Positions 10,136 through 22,812 of a stretch of 64,000 bases of DNA are shown one piece after another. The notes under the pieces are model-generated. The model searched no databases, was not told where the DNA came from, and saw only the letters and a program-made list of their open reading frames with translations. The translations under genes were made by a program, and so were the position numbers. The stretch comes from Berberis thunbergii (Eukaryota; Streptophyta; Magnoliopsida; Ranunculales; Berberidaceae). Location: assembly GCA_003290165.1 (NCBI GenBank), contig QNQO01000593.1:186001-250000 (forward strand), written 5' to 3'. The stretch's first letter is position 1; each line of letters starts with the position of its first letter.

Positions 10136-10713
10136 AGGAACGAAATCAAAACTCTCATTATATATAAGGTACACAAGAGAAATAACTAAGGTATGCAACC
10201 TTAATTTTACCAAGACAAATTCCACCTACATGACTTAGAAGATGACTGCGCGTATGTTGGGTTCTACAGAGAATTGGACTGCGATTGTAATCCAACGAAC
10301 CACGATAAGTCTTAGCTTGTTCTTATTTTTGTTTTTCATTCATGTCAAAACCGCACAAGTGCTATACATTGTTCTGAAGGGCTTGCTTGTTAAGCTAGTT
10401 TTCTTTAGAACCAAACCTGAAACAATTTTAGACCTCCAGTTTGATTAAGATGCAAGCAAAATTCAACACTTCATTAATGTGTATGGAATTGGTTGCTTTC
10501 GATGTTGATGTATCTTTCCTAACTTCCCATGTGTTATATGCTTTGTTACCTAAATATCGGTAATTAACTTTATGATCTTCACATTTCTTTTTATGATTAC
10601 ATGTGTTATCAACCATATTATAAATGACTTCGCGGGCATGTATCCTATATCTAAAATTTGCTCTGTTCCATCTATTCCCCAAGGAAGGACAGAACTGATT
10701 TGGAAGATAAACA
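10136..10713. other. Spacer upstream of the cysteine-rich peptide gene
   Basis: About 10158-10215 is the dispersed repeat shared with 6305-6365. A TATA-like ATTATAAAT lies near 10616-10625, about 90 nt before the ATG of the next gene and possibly its promoter. No other coding is seen. Confidence 0.4.
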
Positions 10714-10959
10714 ATGGCCAGAAAGATATTTGCTGTGTTGTTCATGATCTACATTGTTCTCCTTCAAGTTGGCAATGTAATACAAGCTATTGAAAAATCT
10801 ATCATGACAGGTTCGAACCAGTTGAAAGATGGGAAGCCTACTGGGTATGATGATTGTATGAACAACTGCTTACTGACTTGTGGAGGCGACGAAAGCCTTT
10901 ACTGTGAGTACAAATGTTTGGATCAATGCCATTACCATACATCCCCAACTCTTCCATGA
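10714..10959 (+). CDS. Small secreted cysteine-rich peptide (thionin-like spacing)
   Basis: A single-exon, 81-residue frame. Residues 1-25 form a typical signal peptide: Met-Ala-Arg-Lys, then a hydrophobic core (VLFMIYIVLLQVG) ending in an Ala-containing cleavage region. The mature part of about 55 residues has six cysteines near its C terminus, spaced C-x3-C-x3-C-x8-C-x3-C-x3-C. This paired C-x3-C pattern resembles plant thionin-like and helical-hairpin defence or reproductive peptides, but I cannot assign a named family. The start lies in a good plant context (AACAATGGCC). Function (apoplastic defence or signalling) is inferred from architecture only. Expression is unproven. Confidence 0.6.
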   Translation: MARKIFAVLFMIYIVLLQVGNVIQAIEKSIMTGSNQLKDGKPTGYDDCMNNCLLTCGGDESLYCEYKCLDQCHYHTSPTLP

Positions 10960-13277
10960 ACCATTTTTTTTTCTTGAATTTACAAGCCTTATTTGATAAT
11001 ATTATGTGAAGAAAAGCAACTATACAACAAGAAGTATATAAAGGATGGGCAATTTTTGTCATGAATATATGCCATATTTGACTCCCTTCAAACAGATGTT
11101 AATAGTATAACTTTGTGTATCTCAATCAAAATGTATGAAGTATACTTATTCTCAGATAGTGGTGAAGACATGAACGAAATCATCGATTGAGGGAGATGGA
11201 CTGGATATACCCAATTGGACCTCATTGACTTATTGGGTTTCATCACTAGTTCATGGATTCATGGTGGGCTGAGAAAACTCACTTCACAATTGCTCATCGT
11301 TGTCGCGCTGTTTGCATAAGACTCGAAAGCCAAATGGGACTAATATTTTGTGATCATAAATTCTAATCAATCTTAGTTATCGATGATCTAAACATTTTAC
11401 TTTATCGCTTTTATCTTGATCCAATAAGTGGGTTAGGTTTCAATATTTACTGATGCGTCCAAATTCGGTCTCTTAGAGTTCTGACCTGCAAATGCAAAGC
11501 AGGGTTAGATTGTCAAAGACCACCAAGGCACTTTGATGTCAGTAAATTTGTGGGTGAAGATTAAATTTGGACAGAGTTCAGTTAAAATTACATACCTCTT
11601 TGTCGAATGTTATCTTTACCTTATATAATATCCGTCATTTACTCTCCGCGTGACTTAAGCATGTCGGACGTGATGAGGGAAAAAATTCTTTGTAACGGTT
11701 TCTTTATTTAGTGAGATACGTCCTTGGGAGAGTGATTCCCACCACGACTTGATTACGATCCGTTGGGCCTAAATACAGGCCCTTGATTACGATCTATTAC
11801 CAAGACTCTTTTTCGGGCCTTTTGATGTTGGGTCTATCTTTTCAGGCCTCTTGGATCAGACCTAGACTGAAATATTTGTTCCTCGTGATAGATGTCTTTT
11901 GCCACGTATACGATTGTGATTGAATGCTTATTTGATTTATCATCATTTACAATTTTTGTATGAAGCTAACTATTATCATCTTTTTGTTGGGTTTTTTTTT
12001 TCACGAACCTTTGGAAGAATTTGAATAAAATAATGAAATTTTCAAAAAAAAATGAAAAGAATTGAAGAGTTCAAAATAAGAGGTGGTGTATTAATTGTTT
12101 CACCAAATTGGATAATATGCTTGACAAGGAAAGCAAGAATCTATAGTAATTAGTGATAACAACTTGTAACCTTGCAATAGTGGTCCAAGTAGTGTTTGAT
12201 CATCCATTTCCATAGAGGTCACTATTGTTAATTAAAGACCTAACATGATCATATAGAGTGATAGACTGTCAGTTCATAGAAGAGGATGTGATGGACAAAA
12301 GTAGTACTACATGTCCATTACATAAGAACATAAAAGGAAAACAAGTTTCATTCATTCATTCACAAAGATGGATGCCAACTTAAACCCAACAAAGTTTCTA
12401 GGTGGAGAAAGAGGAAGAGGTCCCTATCATGGCTCATAAGTGAAGTCCCAACCAAAACTTTAAACATTGAGTGATTGCTCTGCTTGAATTTTATGAAACA
12501 AGTAGCTAATCACATACCATCGGTGTATCTTATCAAGACAATACCACAAGAGTTTATTTTACGTTACAACGATATCCAATATGCATAAAACTCAATGATA
12601 TATCCTGCAAAAATGTTTCGTATTTGCCATATTATAGTCTTAGGACCATTGAATGGGGATTGCAGGCAAGTCTGTTTGTTATAAGTGGAGGGGGAATGTG
12701 AGGTTGTATAAAGGATATCTTCATATATGGCAAAAAGGGATGAAGCACAGTTAGGCTTCTTACTGAAGCAATAAAAGAACCTTAGCTCACTCATATTGTA
12801 TAGGGACAGTTGATCGAACGAATACTATTCCGTAATTCGTTTTCATGAGATCCCATGTATTATTGCCTATATCAGCTATGTGTAAAGTTCTTGATACGTA
12901 ACTCTTAGGATTAATGATGCGAAAGATGCTTTTGAATCAACTTAGTATTACTACATTAAGAGCTGCCACAATCTAAATAAGGAAAAACAAATATCAAACC
13001 CTACAAACAGACGATAAATTCACGTAGTTAGACAGCATACCTGTGTCCATGATGGGCAAGTTGATAGAATGAAATATCTAGCGCAAACTCTTAGTGCAAA
13101 TTAACGATTCCTGGAAAGCACAATAACCTTAAACATGATATTAACAAAATGCCATGTAGAAATAGAACCGAAAGAAACTGGGGAGAGAGGAATCCAAATA
13201 TCAAACATGGGAGTTCAAATTTCATGATCTGAGTTCATAATGATTTCAAGTAGTTCATGTGAAATTACAAATTTTTC

Positions 13278-13455
13278 TGAAAGCTTAAGCTGGTAGAGAG
13301 AACATATCTAGCATATATAATGTCAGAGTCTACGCCTCCACGGAAACAGTGAAGTGGACTTTTAGTCTCAATACTCCCCAGAGCACAATGGTTGAAAAAT
13401 ACCTCAACCCTGACCTTGATATATGCTAGATATGCTTTCTCAAATTAAGCTTTTT
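13278..13455. repeat. Inverted repeat with short arms
   Basis: The left arm has AAGCTTAAGCTGGTAGAGAG then CATATCTAGCATATAT. The right arm in reverse complement has AAGCTTAATTTGAGAAAG then CATATCTAGCATATAT. The arms flank about 90 bp. It is probably a small fold-back element; target duplications were not identified. Confidence 0.4.
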
Positions 13456-14775
13456 AAAAAGTTAACATGGCATGAGAGATTTGATTCTCGTCCAACACAA
13501 CTACAAGTCTACTCTACCTATTCCATATAAACTTTTTGAGAAGTTGGCAATTTAACAGTTCATAGTTTTAACATCTTATGTTCTTTATTTTCTTATCTAA
13601 TGGTTACTTTCTCGGTTAAGTTATCAATAAAACCGGTATATTTTACTGAAAAAAAACTTCGCAGAACCAAAATGTCTACATTGCATTCAATGTGGGTATT
13701 TCGCCCTCGATCTATGTCATGAATTTCAGGAAAACAGGAAGAGTCTGAATTTTAATTTCGAAATGAGATGTCGGAATCCGAGTCTCTGAGCACACAAACA
13801 CATGGATATTGAGTAGTTTTTATATATATTCAAACTCAAAAACATCTCTTAAGCATCTGTAAACTAATATTTCAACGTATCTTACTCATATAAAAACTGA
13901 TTTCTCTGTAAAACTGGCCCTAAACATGAACCAGATTCCTATCTAGTTTTTATTTTAAAATTTTGATGCACAAAATCATGTTCTGCAAATGAAAATCCAG
14001 TATCAACTTCAGTTGACAAACTTAAATTAGCAGACAATGAGTGCACAAAGTCAATGCAAATACCTAAACACATGTTCTTATGGAATTCAAAATTTCTTTA
14101 AAGAAATACAGTTCACTGAACTTAATAATAATACTCGTTTCACTTTGTATAGTCCAACATTTCTTTGATCATCTTAACTTAGATAAGGGCTAGAATTGTG
14201 TCGGCAAACTCAAATAATTGAAACAAGAGCAAGTTCAGAGGTCACAAGTCAATAAGAATCTAACACTGTCATTCCTAGGTAAATAGAAAGAATCTGAGTG
14301 ACTGTTAAACAAGAGAGTAATCGATGTCATTTCCCGTAAAAACCGATTAGAGATTTGAGAACATGAAAATCTTGATACGATAAAACTGTTAAAATAGAAA
14401 GTTTGATTAACGAGGTAATCTTGATTATTGACATTGTGAAATTGATCTTATTAGTATTTCCTGGTAAAGAAAACAATCAGACCGACAAAAACTTCATATC
14501 CATTCTGACGGCTTTTATTTATTCATTTTTTGGCAATGCCCTATTTCAGAGGTAACCCAATGATCTATAGCACTTAGGATGTCTTAAATTCTATAGATGT
14601 GAGTAGAAACGAGAGCACATTGAATCATTGAATTGCATTGTTTGGAAACAAGAAATGGAGACCTCAACCATTCATCCTCATTAAAAATCAGATACAAATA
14701 AGAATCTACCCAGTGGAGGTAAAACAATAGCTGATGCCCAGACTGAGAAGCAAGGAGGTACAAGTAGCTGAAATG

Positions 14776-14806
14776 GGTGTGAAAGTGAAAGTGAAAGTGA
14801 AAGTGA
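14776..14806. repeat. (GTGAAA)n hexamer repeat
   Basis: Direct repeats of GTGAAA, about five units, in non-coding DNA. Confidence 0.7.
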
Positions 14807-15085
14807 GCCTTCAAGACTTGTAACTATTTAGACGCCATTGATCAAATAGTTGTCCCAAAGTTAGGTTTGTTACACAATTTATTGTCCTTGGAATTGGAAA
14901 TCCACACCCACCAAATAAACTACAAACCCACCCATGCATCCATGGATGTATGGATACATACATTATCATTACTGGAGAGTATTGACTATTCAGGGTTCAG
15001 AGAGGGTCAGGCATCATCATGAGGTGGAAATTTCACTCTCCTCTGCTCCCAATAATTACATTTAATAAATGCAATATATATGTAT

Positions 15086-15130
15086 ACACACAACACACAA
15101 CACACAACACACAACACACAACACACAACT
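15086..15130. repeat. 7-bp microsatellite (ACACAAC)n
   Basis: Six consecutive near-perfect ACACAAC units, preceded by TATATGTATACAC. The repeat is likely polymorphic. Confidence 0.85.
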
Positions 15131-16306
15131 TGGGTTGAAGGAGTGAAGAAGGGAAAGGATGGAAAGACAACATCTGCAAAAAGCACTTAATATATATTCA
15201 GATTCAGTGCGGGGACATGAGAAGAAGAAAGAGAAAGAGAACCACATGGGTTGGCTTTAACCCCGTGCCCTACACTGTAATGATATTTTCTTTCACATAC
15301 ATTACAAGCTGCCTTTGCTTTGCCTCAAACGATGCAAAATAGCTAGCACAGTCATATCCCCACCATCTCATTCATGTGTGTTTTTTAGAGTCAACAATGG
15401 TCAGAAAAGGCAAAGTAGTAAGGGATACCCCACTAACCATGACATCTCAACTTACCAACCTGAGTGAAGAACATATTGAGCTTTCCAATAACGAATCCAT
15501 GGAATAAAGATGTACACAGAACAATGTATGTAATAACATAAAGAGAACAATGAGGAATGAAGAGAAGAGAGAATTAAATCTATATTTATAATGCATTCAA
15601 TATTTGATGAAACAGAGTTTTGTTTACATCTTTTGCTAAGCATTTCTGCACTGGCACAATCTCTAAAACAAGAAACAGGAGTTTGAGTAGAAAAGAAAAA
15701 ACTTGGTTTTTACCTCTTAATCCTACCATTCCATATTCCCTGAGATATTCAGATGTATCCCTTTCGTCGTCGCGGGCACCCAAAACAACTTCTACGTCAA
15801 TCAAAAACCACACGGACCGGACTCTAATAAAACCACACAGTTGGAAGAAAATTACTGAAACGCTTAATACGAGAGTTAACATAAATAGAGCAGTGATTGA
15901 GTTTCTGTCGTCACCACTGTTCCAGGAATGCTTAATTAAAAGCTAAAAAGGATTAGTAGAATTACTGGTGGGTTAGTGGTCTCTCCCCATGAGATACCCA
16001 AAGTATTTGCGACGATCCTTCGTATATGGAAGGTACACTGAAAAATCAAACCTCCATCTGCTGCACCCGCTGGAAAACTGACCAGAGTCTGTAGTGGCTA
16101 CTGCATTTGAGTATAAAGACTCACCCGGGTTCTCCAAGGAGAACCTGTGAATGATTTATGCTCTATTTACAGATGACAACAGATACCCAATTCCATAATA
16201 GAACTCAATCAGCTTAGCACCTACTTCAGCTCCTTCTACTGTGTCAGTGAATTAAGACTACCTAACAATATGAACAATTTGTCCTGATCACGTCACCTAC
16301 CAATGT
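15131..16306. other. Spacer and 3' region of the DUF620 gene
   Basis: Frames on both strands at 15586-15946 overlap each other and show no family motif, so I do not call a gene. The part nearest 16306 is expected to contain the 3' untranslated region of the minus-strand gene. Confidence 0.45.
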
Positions 16307-18454
16307 CTAAACTTCCACCTTCCATACAACGCTTTCGCGATCGTGTGACTTCTCCATTGCAGCTACTTTTGCTCTCTGTGTTGTTCCTGGTGCAAGGGTC
16401 TTCCCCCTCTCTCCATGAGGAAGCTCGCAGGTTTCGCTGATTGAACCACATCTGATATCTGCTGGGGGAATGAAACAGTCAATTGATAAGCCAGGTACAT
16501 TAAATGCCACCTCCTCAATGGTCCATGCTTCTTCCATCCTTGTCTTAGTGTGACTCATGGCCATTTCACCAAACCTGAAAAGAGTAACTACAGAACGACC
16601 TGAATGAGCAATCATGATCCCTTCAACAGGTCTATAATCATCAAGAAAGGAATTGATGGTGGTCTCCCAGTATACAGCGTCGCCTCCATTGGACTGAATG
16701 CGCGTGAGGTGCGAGTCTTCCATGTGGACAAGAAGCCCAGTCCGCTGGCTGAAGTAGCCAAACAAAACATGCCTTATGATCTCCGCTGGTCCCTCACTCC
16801 TAGCCTTCAATGTCTGTGGATCGGCACAGAGCTTAAGAATGAAGCAATCCTCTCCATTAACCTTCTTCTCCCCAATGCACCTTGCATCAGCAAACATGCT
16901 AGCAGTGGTTCTTGGATCAAGACCCTGAAAAATAATAAAGCCCACATCTGAAAATGATCAGATAGATGGCCAGAGAGCAAACGAGAGTATTCTCAATCAA
17001 ATGACATGAACTAGTAGGGGCATTTCACCTGAAGTGCACGACGCAAAGGTCTAACAGGTCCTTTAGCAGCATGTGCACCAAGCCAGGGAGTGTGCCTCCA
17101 GACGAGCTTTCCATTGCAACCGGCATGAACCTTGCTGCCCCCGACAGCCAGCTCTACATACCACATGTCCGGCGACATTTGCCAGAGCACAAAACCACCC
17201 GACTCCGAAGCTCTAGAAGCATTCCGATTTCTCATGACCTTTGTAGCAGTCTCAAATTCTGATGCCAGCATCTTAACTTTCCCCATAGCATAAGCATTTC
17301 TGATCGAGTTTTGAAGCTTTTGCCCCCAGATGCAGCTGTATATTGCTGCAATATGTACTGAGCTGAAGAAGTTTCCTGGAACACAAACCTCATCTATCAA
17401 TTCAAACCCTATCCATAACCCACAATCTCAAAAAACACAGAAAACAACAACTACTTATTCTCTAACACCTATGCTCCATGAAAACAACCCTTAGCATCTA
17501 ATTTGCTTCTAATAAAGTCTGAGACAGCATTAACATCACGACCCCAAACCATTTATCACCCTACTTTCAGATGCAAATCTACTTATTTTCTTCATACTTT
17601 CATCAAAATCAACACTCTCAAAAACACACATTTGCATACATCATCAGAAACATCAAAATCTCATATACAGAAACCAAATACTAAGCAAAAAGTACAGCAA
17701 AAACTAATTTCCATGAAACCCATTTTACAACTTGCAAATTGAAGAAATCCCATTGTAGTAATTCCACTTTCACAAACAAAAACTATCTAAGATCAGAATG
17801 ATCACCTTCTTACCTACCTTCAAAAAAGCAGAATGTATAAGAAATAATTCCAAAGAAAAAAAAATTCACCAACCATAACTTTTTGAAAAACCAACACCAA
17901 TTACTGACTTATATTGCTTGCCAAAATATTAATTAACCAAAAAAAAATAAAAAAAAATTCAATTAAAAGTGGAGATCCAAGAAACTCACAATGGGAGTGT
18001 CCTTGATACTGAGATGGGGCAGCGGGTCACTGGTGCTAACGTGCACCGGGGCAAGAGGTGCGCCCATGACACCAAGCAAAAGCCGAAGATCAGACCGTTT
18101 GTATCCCGAGGCAGACACGGACGGCGCACGTGAGAGCTGGCCCTTCATCCAATGGCCCCAACCTTCTCTCTTCGAGTCCCCATTTTCTGACCCATCTGGA
18201 TCCGGCCCTTCCATCAATGGCGTTAGCGTCTCGCCTGTGAGAGGTCTCAGGCTTCCAGATCTCGAGATCAACGGCTCTGGCCCACCCGTCGCCGTGTGGT
18301 GGTGGTGGTGGTTCTGATTCTTTCGCCGCCTTAGCAGCCCCGACATTGACGGCGACGCGTTCCTCGCTGGACTCTTCGCTCTTGACCGAGCTGGTGAGAG
18401 TGCTCGCACTACGTCCTCTCGTAAGGCAGAGAAGAACCCCTGTTTTCTCTCCAT
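16307..18454 (-). CDS. DUF620 family protein, three exons, apparent frameshift in exon 2
   Basis: Exons on the minus strand are 18454-17990 (155 codons, ends phase 0 at ATT followed by GTGAGT), 17375-17029 (347 nt) and 16924-16307 (205 codons plus TAG), giving about 476 residues. The start is the ATG before ERKQGFFSALRED, matching the family N terminus; an upstream in-frame ATG at 18493 is less likely. Exon 1 holds a basic Ser/Arg-rich region and a His run. Exons 2-3 hold the conserved DUF620 core: SGGFVLWQMSPDMWYVELAVGG, KLVWRHTPWLG, HAAKGPVRPLRRALQ, GLDPRTTASMF, GEDCFILKLCA, FGYFSQRTGLLVHMEDS, YRPVEGIMIAHSGRSV, MEEAWTIEEVAFNVPG. The function of this plant family is not established. One base is missing in a C5/G5 run (17323-17327): the frame ETSSAQYILQQYTAASGG is followed by QKLQNS only if one nucleotide is added, and exon 2 would then be 348 nt and restore phase. 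Confidence 0.88.
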
Positions 18455-18795
18455 TAAAACCCTAACCCTTGAAAACCCAGAAACCAAACCCAAAACCCTA
18501 AATACCCTCTCAAGCTTTAGTCAAACAAGGCGATGTAGTCACAGTTCTCTTCATAAACTTCGATCAAACTACGAAATGGAACCCTAATTTCTCCCCAATC
18601 GATCTACTAATTGAGCTAAGTTTGTGTTTTTCGAGTTTCTCTGAGTGTTTGAGAGGTAAACACAGCGAGAGATAGAGACAGAGAGCTCAGTGTGAAATCA
18701 AGTGAAGAAGAGAGACCGCAAAAGAGAGAAGAGAGAAAGAGAGAGTGTTGGTGGTTTTGAAGAGAGAGAGAAAGAAAGTTGGGGTGTAAATAAAG
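18455..18795 (-). promoter_or_regulatory. 5' leader of the DUF620 gene
   Basis: On the minus strand this is rich in CT/TC (GAGAGA on the plus strand), the typical composition of plant 5' untranslated leaders and core promoters with pyrimidine patches. It ends at the ATG at 18454. I did not find a clean TATA box. Confidence 0.5.
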
Positions 18796-20250
18796 AAAGA
18801 AATGATATTATTATATTGTACAATAATTAATATTTATTTATTTATTTATTACTTAAATAATAAAAGGGGGAAAACAGAAAATGGACAAAAGGAGGTGAAA
18901 ATAGACAGCAAATATTCTGTTCCGCCGTTAGCCGTTTTAACTGACTGTGACACTTCTTATGTAACGGCAAGATTTATATTTGTTTTTCTATAAAAATAAA
19001 AAAATATACAATTTGCCTCACCGAAACTCTGATGGCACCATTGTCCGGGTCGAGGGTGGTGGTGAGATCCCGAAGGTGGACTAGGTATTTGTACAAATGG
19101 TATGTAGTTATATTGAGAGAATATTGGTATGGTATCGGTACCAGGTGGGAACATGAATAATACATGGAAGCTCATCGCGTTGATTTTTATATAGCTCGCT
19201 TGGCTTGTACATGTTTCTTGAACTAGACATGTCTTTAATCGTGATGATTTTGTTATCACTAAAATGCAATATTTTGATTCAATGCAAAATAAATTTCTTA
19301 TACGCTTGGGGTTTTGATTGAAATAGACTAAAATGATACTATTACTCAATTACTAATTTCCACTACTGTTTTTATGAAAAATACTCGGAAATCAGGTTTT
19401 TAATATGATACCCCAACAAAAAACAAAGTAAAATAAAATTGTTTTGAAACAAGTATCAACTGATAGTCTAAAAAAATTTAATGTGAAAATGAAAAATCGC
19501 GATACTAAGTGCTACCACAAGGTTGTATCGAAGGAAATCAAAGTGTCTCCAAAAAAAAGAGTAAATATAGTTAAACTATGTCATGGTGTACCGGAAATTT
19601 AGGCTCAATAATTGGAGATCGGAGTTTTTTTTGGACCACAGTGATATGTGGCCATCCATTTGAGTAGATTGCTAAATCAACCATTGGATCTATTTCTTTT
19701 GACCATTTCCAAAATAACTCAATATCCAAGTAGAAACTATAGCATACTACTCAGAGCATCCATAATCATCGACCACCCAAAAGTAATTTTAGTAGTTACC
19801 ATAACATTTTGGTAAATAGAAGGGGATGGAGAAATAGATCAATGATTGATTATTTCAACAAAACTATTAGAAATTAAGTTTTTTTCCAATCAAGGTGACA
19901 TGGGATGATCTATATAGTTCTATCATCCACAGTGTAATCATGTCATATCATTCTTGTTGCAAAACATTATTTCCTAGTGCAGAGAGTTGTGCCAGATTAG
20001 TCAGCATTGAGATAATAGCATAGAATTGATAATCACAACGATTCAATAGACAACCATTGAAAAAAAAATTTACCATAATGCAATCACCTTCTCATAAGGA
20101 GAAACCGACCTACAATGACCTAGACACCTTTTCACATTTTGAATGGGGATGACATCGAAAGCCCTAATGGCATTCATAGCTTCTTTTTCTCTTCGTTTTA
20201 TTTTCATAAAATGATCAAAAACCTTTAAAGGCAATTTGGGGAGAGAGCCC
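18796..20250. other. Spacer upstream of the DUF620 gene
   Basis: AT-rich DNA with simple ATTT repeats near 18830-18850. No gene or clear element termini were found. Confidence 0.45.
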
Positions 20251-20362
20251 TGATTAGTGTCCGGAGAGGGTGTCAAGCTTGTAGGTTCGAAGAAGATGAA
20301 AAAAGTTAGAAAATGGTAGAGTTGACATTTATGTATTAGACACTCTCCTCGTACACTAACCA
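20251..20362. mobile_element. Short palindromic MITE, TIR TGATTAGTGTCCGG
   Basis: The left end TGATTAGTGTCCGGAGAGGG and the right end (reverse complement TGGTTAGTGTACGAGGAGAG) form an inverted pair around a 112-bp element. A relative lies at 21609-21715 in similar flanking context (GAGAG before, CACAAG after), so true borders may extend about 10 bp outward. The superfamily is undetermined. Confidence 0.55.
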
Positions 20363-21608
20363 AACACAAGGACCAAGTTGATTTTTTCTTTGATCAAATA
20401 CTAAATGAAATCTATCAAAGAAAATTAACAATTTTTTTTTTTTTTTGTTGAGAACTCTAGAATATAATATTGAAAAACAAAATAAAGGCACAAAAATTTG
20501 ATGAAATGGTCCTACAAACAAAAAGAGTAGCCTGTGGCCATTCTTTTGGGTCCAATGAACACCCCTATCCCTTTTGCATGCAATAGAAAAGCAATAGATC
20601 ACTCTTGATTGGTTTTTTGCTCTGCATAAATACAACCTAGAGTCATTGGTGTTTCCACCACAATTTCTTCAAATTGTTCATATATGGAATTGACTGCCAC
20701 CCACAAACCCTAATTTATCAAATACACAAAGAATGTTTTCTTAATTGGAACAGCTAAAAACCAAAACCTACAACTCAATCACTTGTTTGAACCAAAACTA
20801 ATAATGCATACTCATGTGCTCTTCTTAGATCTATTAATTGCTATTATTGAGGTTTATTGTGTATAATTAGATTTGATTATGGAGATTATAGTGCATTTTT
20901 ATTTTGTATAATAAACCCGAAATCATTTTCATCAGATTGAGCACTACTACAGTGCCGGGTGGTATGCCTGGTGCCATCAAGCACCGTCTATCTGTTGTGA
21001 GATATGTATTAATGCACATCTCGAGGCAAATGAACGACACCCTAGATTTTCCATCATATTTTCATATATTTGTCTATCATTGTTTCGTTCCTAATTATAA
21101 ATACCTTAATTTCTCAGCGCTCCGCTTTCATGCATATATCGTGATTAACAACTAAAGTGTTATTGATAGTGTGAGCCCATGACAAGCTCATGTTGCGGTG
21201 TCATACTAATTCCATTGAAATGTCAGTTAAAATATTAGCGTGCCTTGGTTAACAACATAAAATGCATGAGTTACTTTTTAATGAACTAATCACGGCTACA
21301 AACATCACCAACACGCCAGAATTCACTATATTTCACACAAATTTTGCTTATTCCGTAGAGAACAACCTAAATCATATCGGCAAGTAATGCATCAAGTTAT
21401 GTGATGCTCTATACTAATGTTCTATTAGTATATTGATGCACGGACATTGGCAATGTTACCGTTTTGTGCATTTGCTAAGAAAGTGTGAATTAAAATTACC
21501 ATATGGCAAAACATAACAAAGCTTTTAGAGGTAAAAAGTGTACATTTACAAGAAATGGTGAACAAGAGTCGAAGTAGAATCTTTTTACGCTGTCTCGAAA
21601 GAGAGCAC
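20363..21608. other. AT-rich spacer
   Basis: No gene is visible. The frames at 20336-20635 and 20904-21155 lack motifs and introns. Confidence 0.45.
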
Positions 21609-21715
21609 TGATTAGTGTTTGGGAAGGGTGTTCAGTTCGTGAATTTCAACTTTAAACTGAAGAGATGGGTAAAATTAGCACTTATATACTGAACACCCTC
21701 TCGAGACACTAATCA
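21609..21715. mobile_element. Second copy of the TGATTAGTGT MITE
   Basis: The left end TGATTAGTGTTTGGGAAGGG and the right end ACACTAATCA form the same terminal inverted repeat as the copy at 20251-20362. Length is 107 bp, non-coding. Confidence 0.55.
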
Positions 21716-22812
21716 AGCACAAGTAATTGACTGAATAAAAAATTTCGTCCAGGTAAAGGAATGCAAGTTCAAATATAGTAAAAGTCCGTTGACAGACTTA
21801 GTCATTGTGAAAACGCGTCCGGATTAAATGGCAGAGAGTGAGGAGTGGTGTGGGGTTAGAGGGCTGACCCTGCAACTTTGAAGAAGATTCTTTTGGTCTA
21901 CTCATTTCAACGAGTTGAATTTATTGGAGAATTTAAAAAAAAAAGTGGAAAAATATGTTTAACAAAATAAATAAATAAATATTTTAATTGCAAAGTCTTA
22001 TCAACTGAATTAGCACTTTTATAACTAGAACATTTTCGAGTTTGAAATAAAAGTCCAATTGCCTCAAATGTTTCCGTGAAATAGATTTTCAGGCTTTCTT
22101 TCGAACTTGAATTCGCATGAGTAATGAAAAAATAGTTTTATGAAAAATCAAATTTCTGTCAGTAAATAAACAATTAAACGGCAGAAATCAAAGGAAAATA
22201 AATTTCATTTGAAAAAAGGCTATCCAAACATACCACAAGACAACCATTTTCCAATTTCTTCTTCCTACATACTTAATGGGGGAGATTCATTGATTGAAGT
22301 ATGGTAGTCTACCTAATCAATGGGTCACATATTCTAAATATATGGTTTAACATCCTTAAAAACTTTACTATAAATAGAGATTGTTGAGCCCCAGTGAATC
22401 AATGCAACTTTTCAAGTAGTGGGCCATGGAGTTTCTAATTTTATACTTAAGACCATAATTAATTACATAGATATTCATGCTTTGCAATATTATTTAAAAG
22501 GACTGCAATCTGATCCCTTCAAGACTAAGACTTCTCTCTGTAGATATGATGGTGTGTACAAAAGCTATAGGGACTGTCTCAATTATAATTGAAAAGAAAA
22601 ATAAACATAATTGTGCCAACCAAATAGCATAAAATAAATTTTTATAAAAAAAAATTGCATAAAATAATCTTCAAATTTTTATGCATTGTCATTGCATAGG
22701 TAATTTATTTATTGTACAATCAAACTATGGATGATTCAAGAGATTTGCAGTGGCATTATTTTTACTAGGGGCAGAAGCGCATAATCGTGTAGTTAAATAG
22801 AAGAGTTGCTGG
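21716..22812. other. AT-rich spacer
   Basis: No gene is seen. It contains the dispersed-repeat copy at 22070-22245. Confidence 0.45.
22070..22245 (-). repeat. Dispersed repeat family (GTCTATTTACTGACA motif), copy in reverse
   Basis: In reverse complement it contains TTGTTTATTTACTGACAGAA, then TTTTTCATAAAACTATTTTT, then ATTACTCATGCGAATTC. The same order occurs at 33260-33440 and 48085-48285 (forward) and partly at 43290-43390 (reverse). Ends such as AACCAAA hint at a MITE, but I could not fix the termini. Confidence 0.5.

Larger units (their letters stand above)
10960..15085. other. Long gene-poor spacer
   Basis: I see no supported gene over 4.1 kb. 11440-11900 has a composition like a retroelement LTR but no termini were found. 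13278-13450 is an inverted repeat and 14776-14806 a hexamer repeat, both listed separately. Short frames at 12564-12794 and 14584-14814 have no motif and look like chance. Confidence 0.45.

Noticed and set aside
15586..15946. Overlapping frames on opposite strands of about 100 codons
   Set aside because: Neither has a domain, a start context or a splice structure; AT-poor stretches give such frames by chance.
17991..18317. Plus-strand 108-codon frame
   Set aside because: Antisense shadow of DUF620 exon 1; the His run reads as Trp on this strand.
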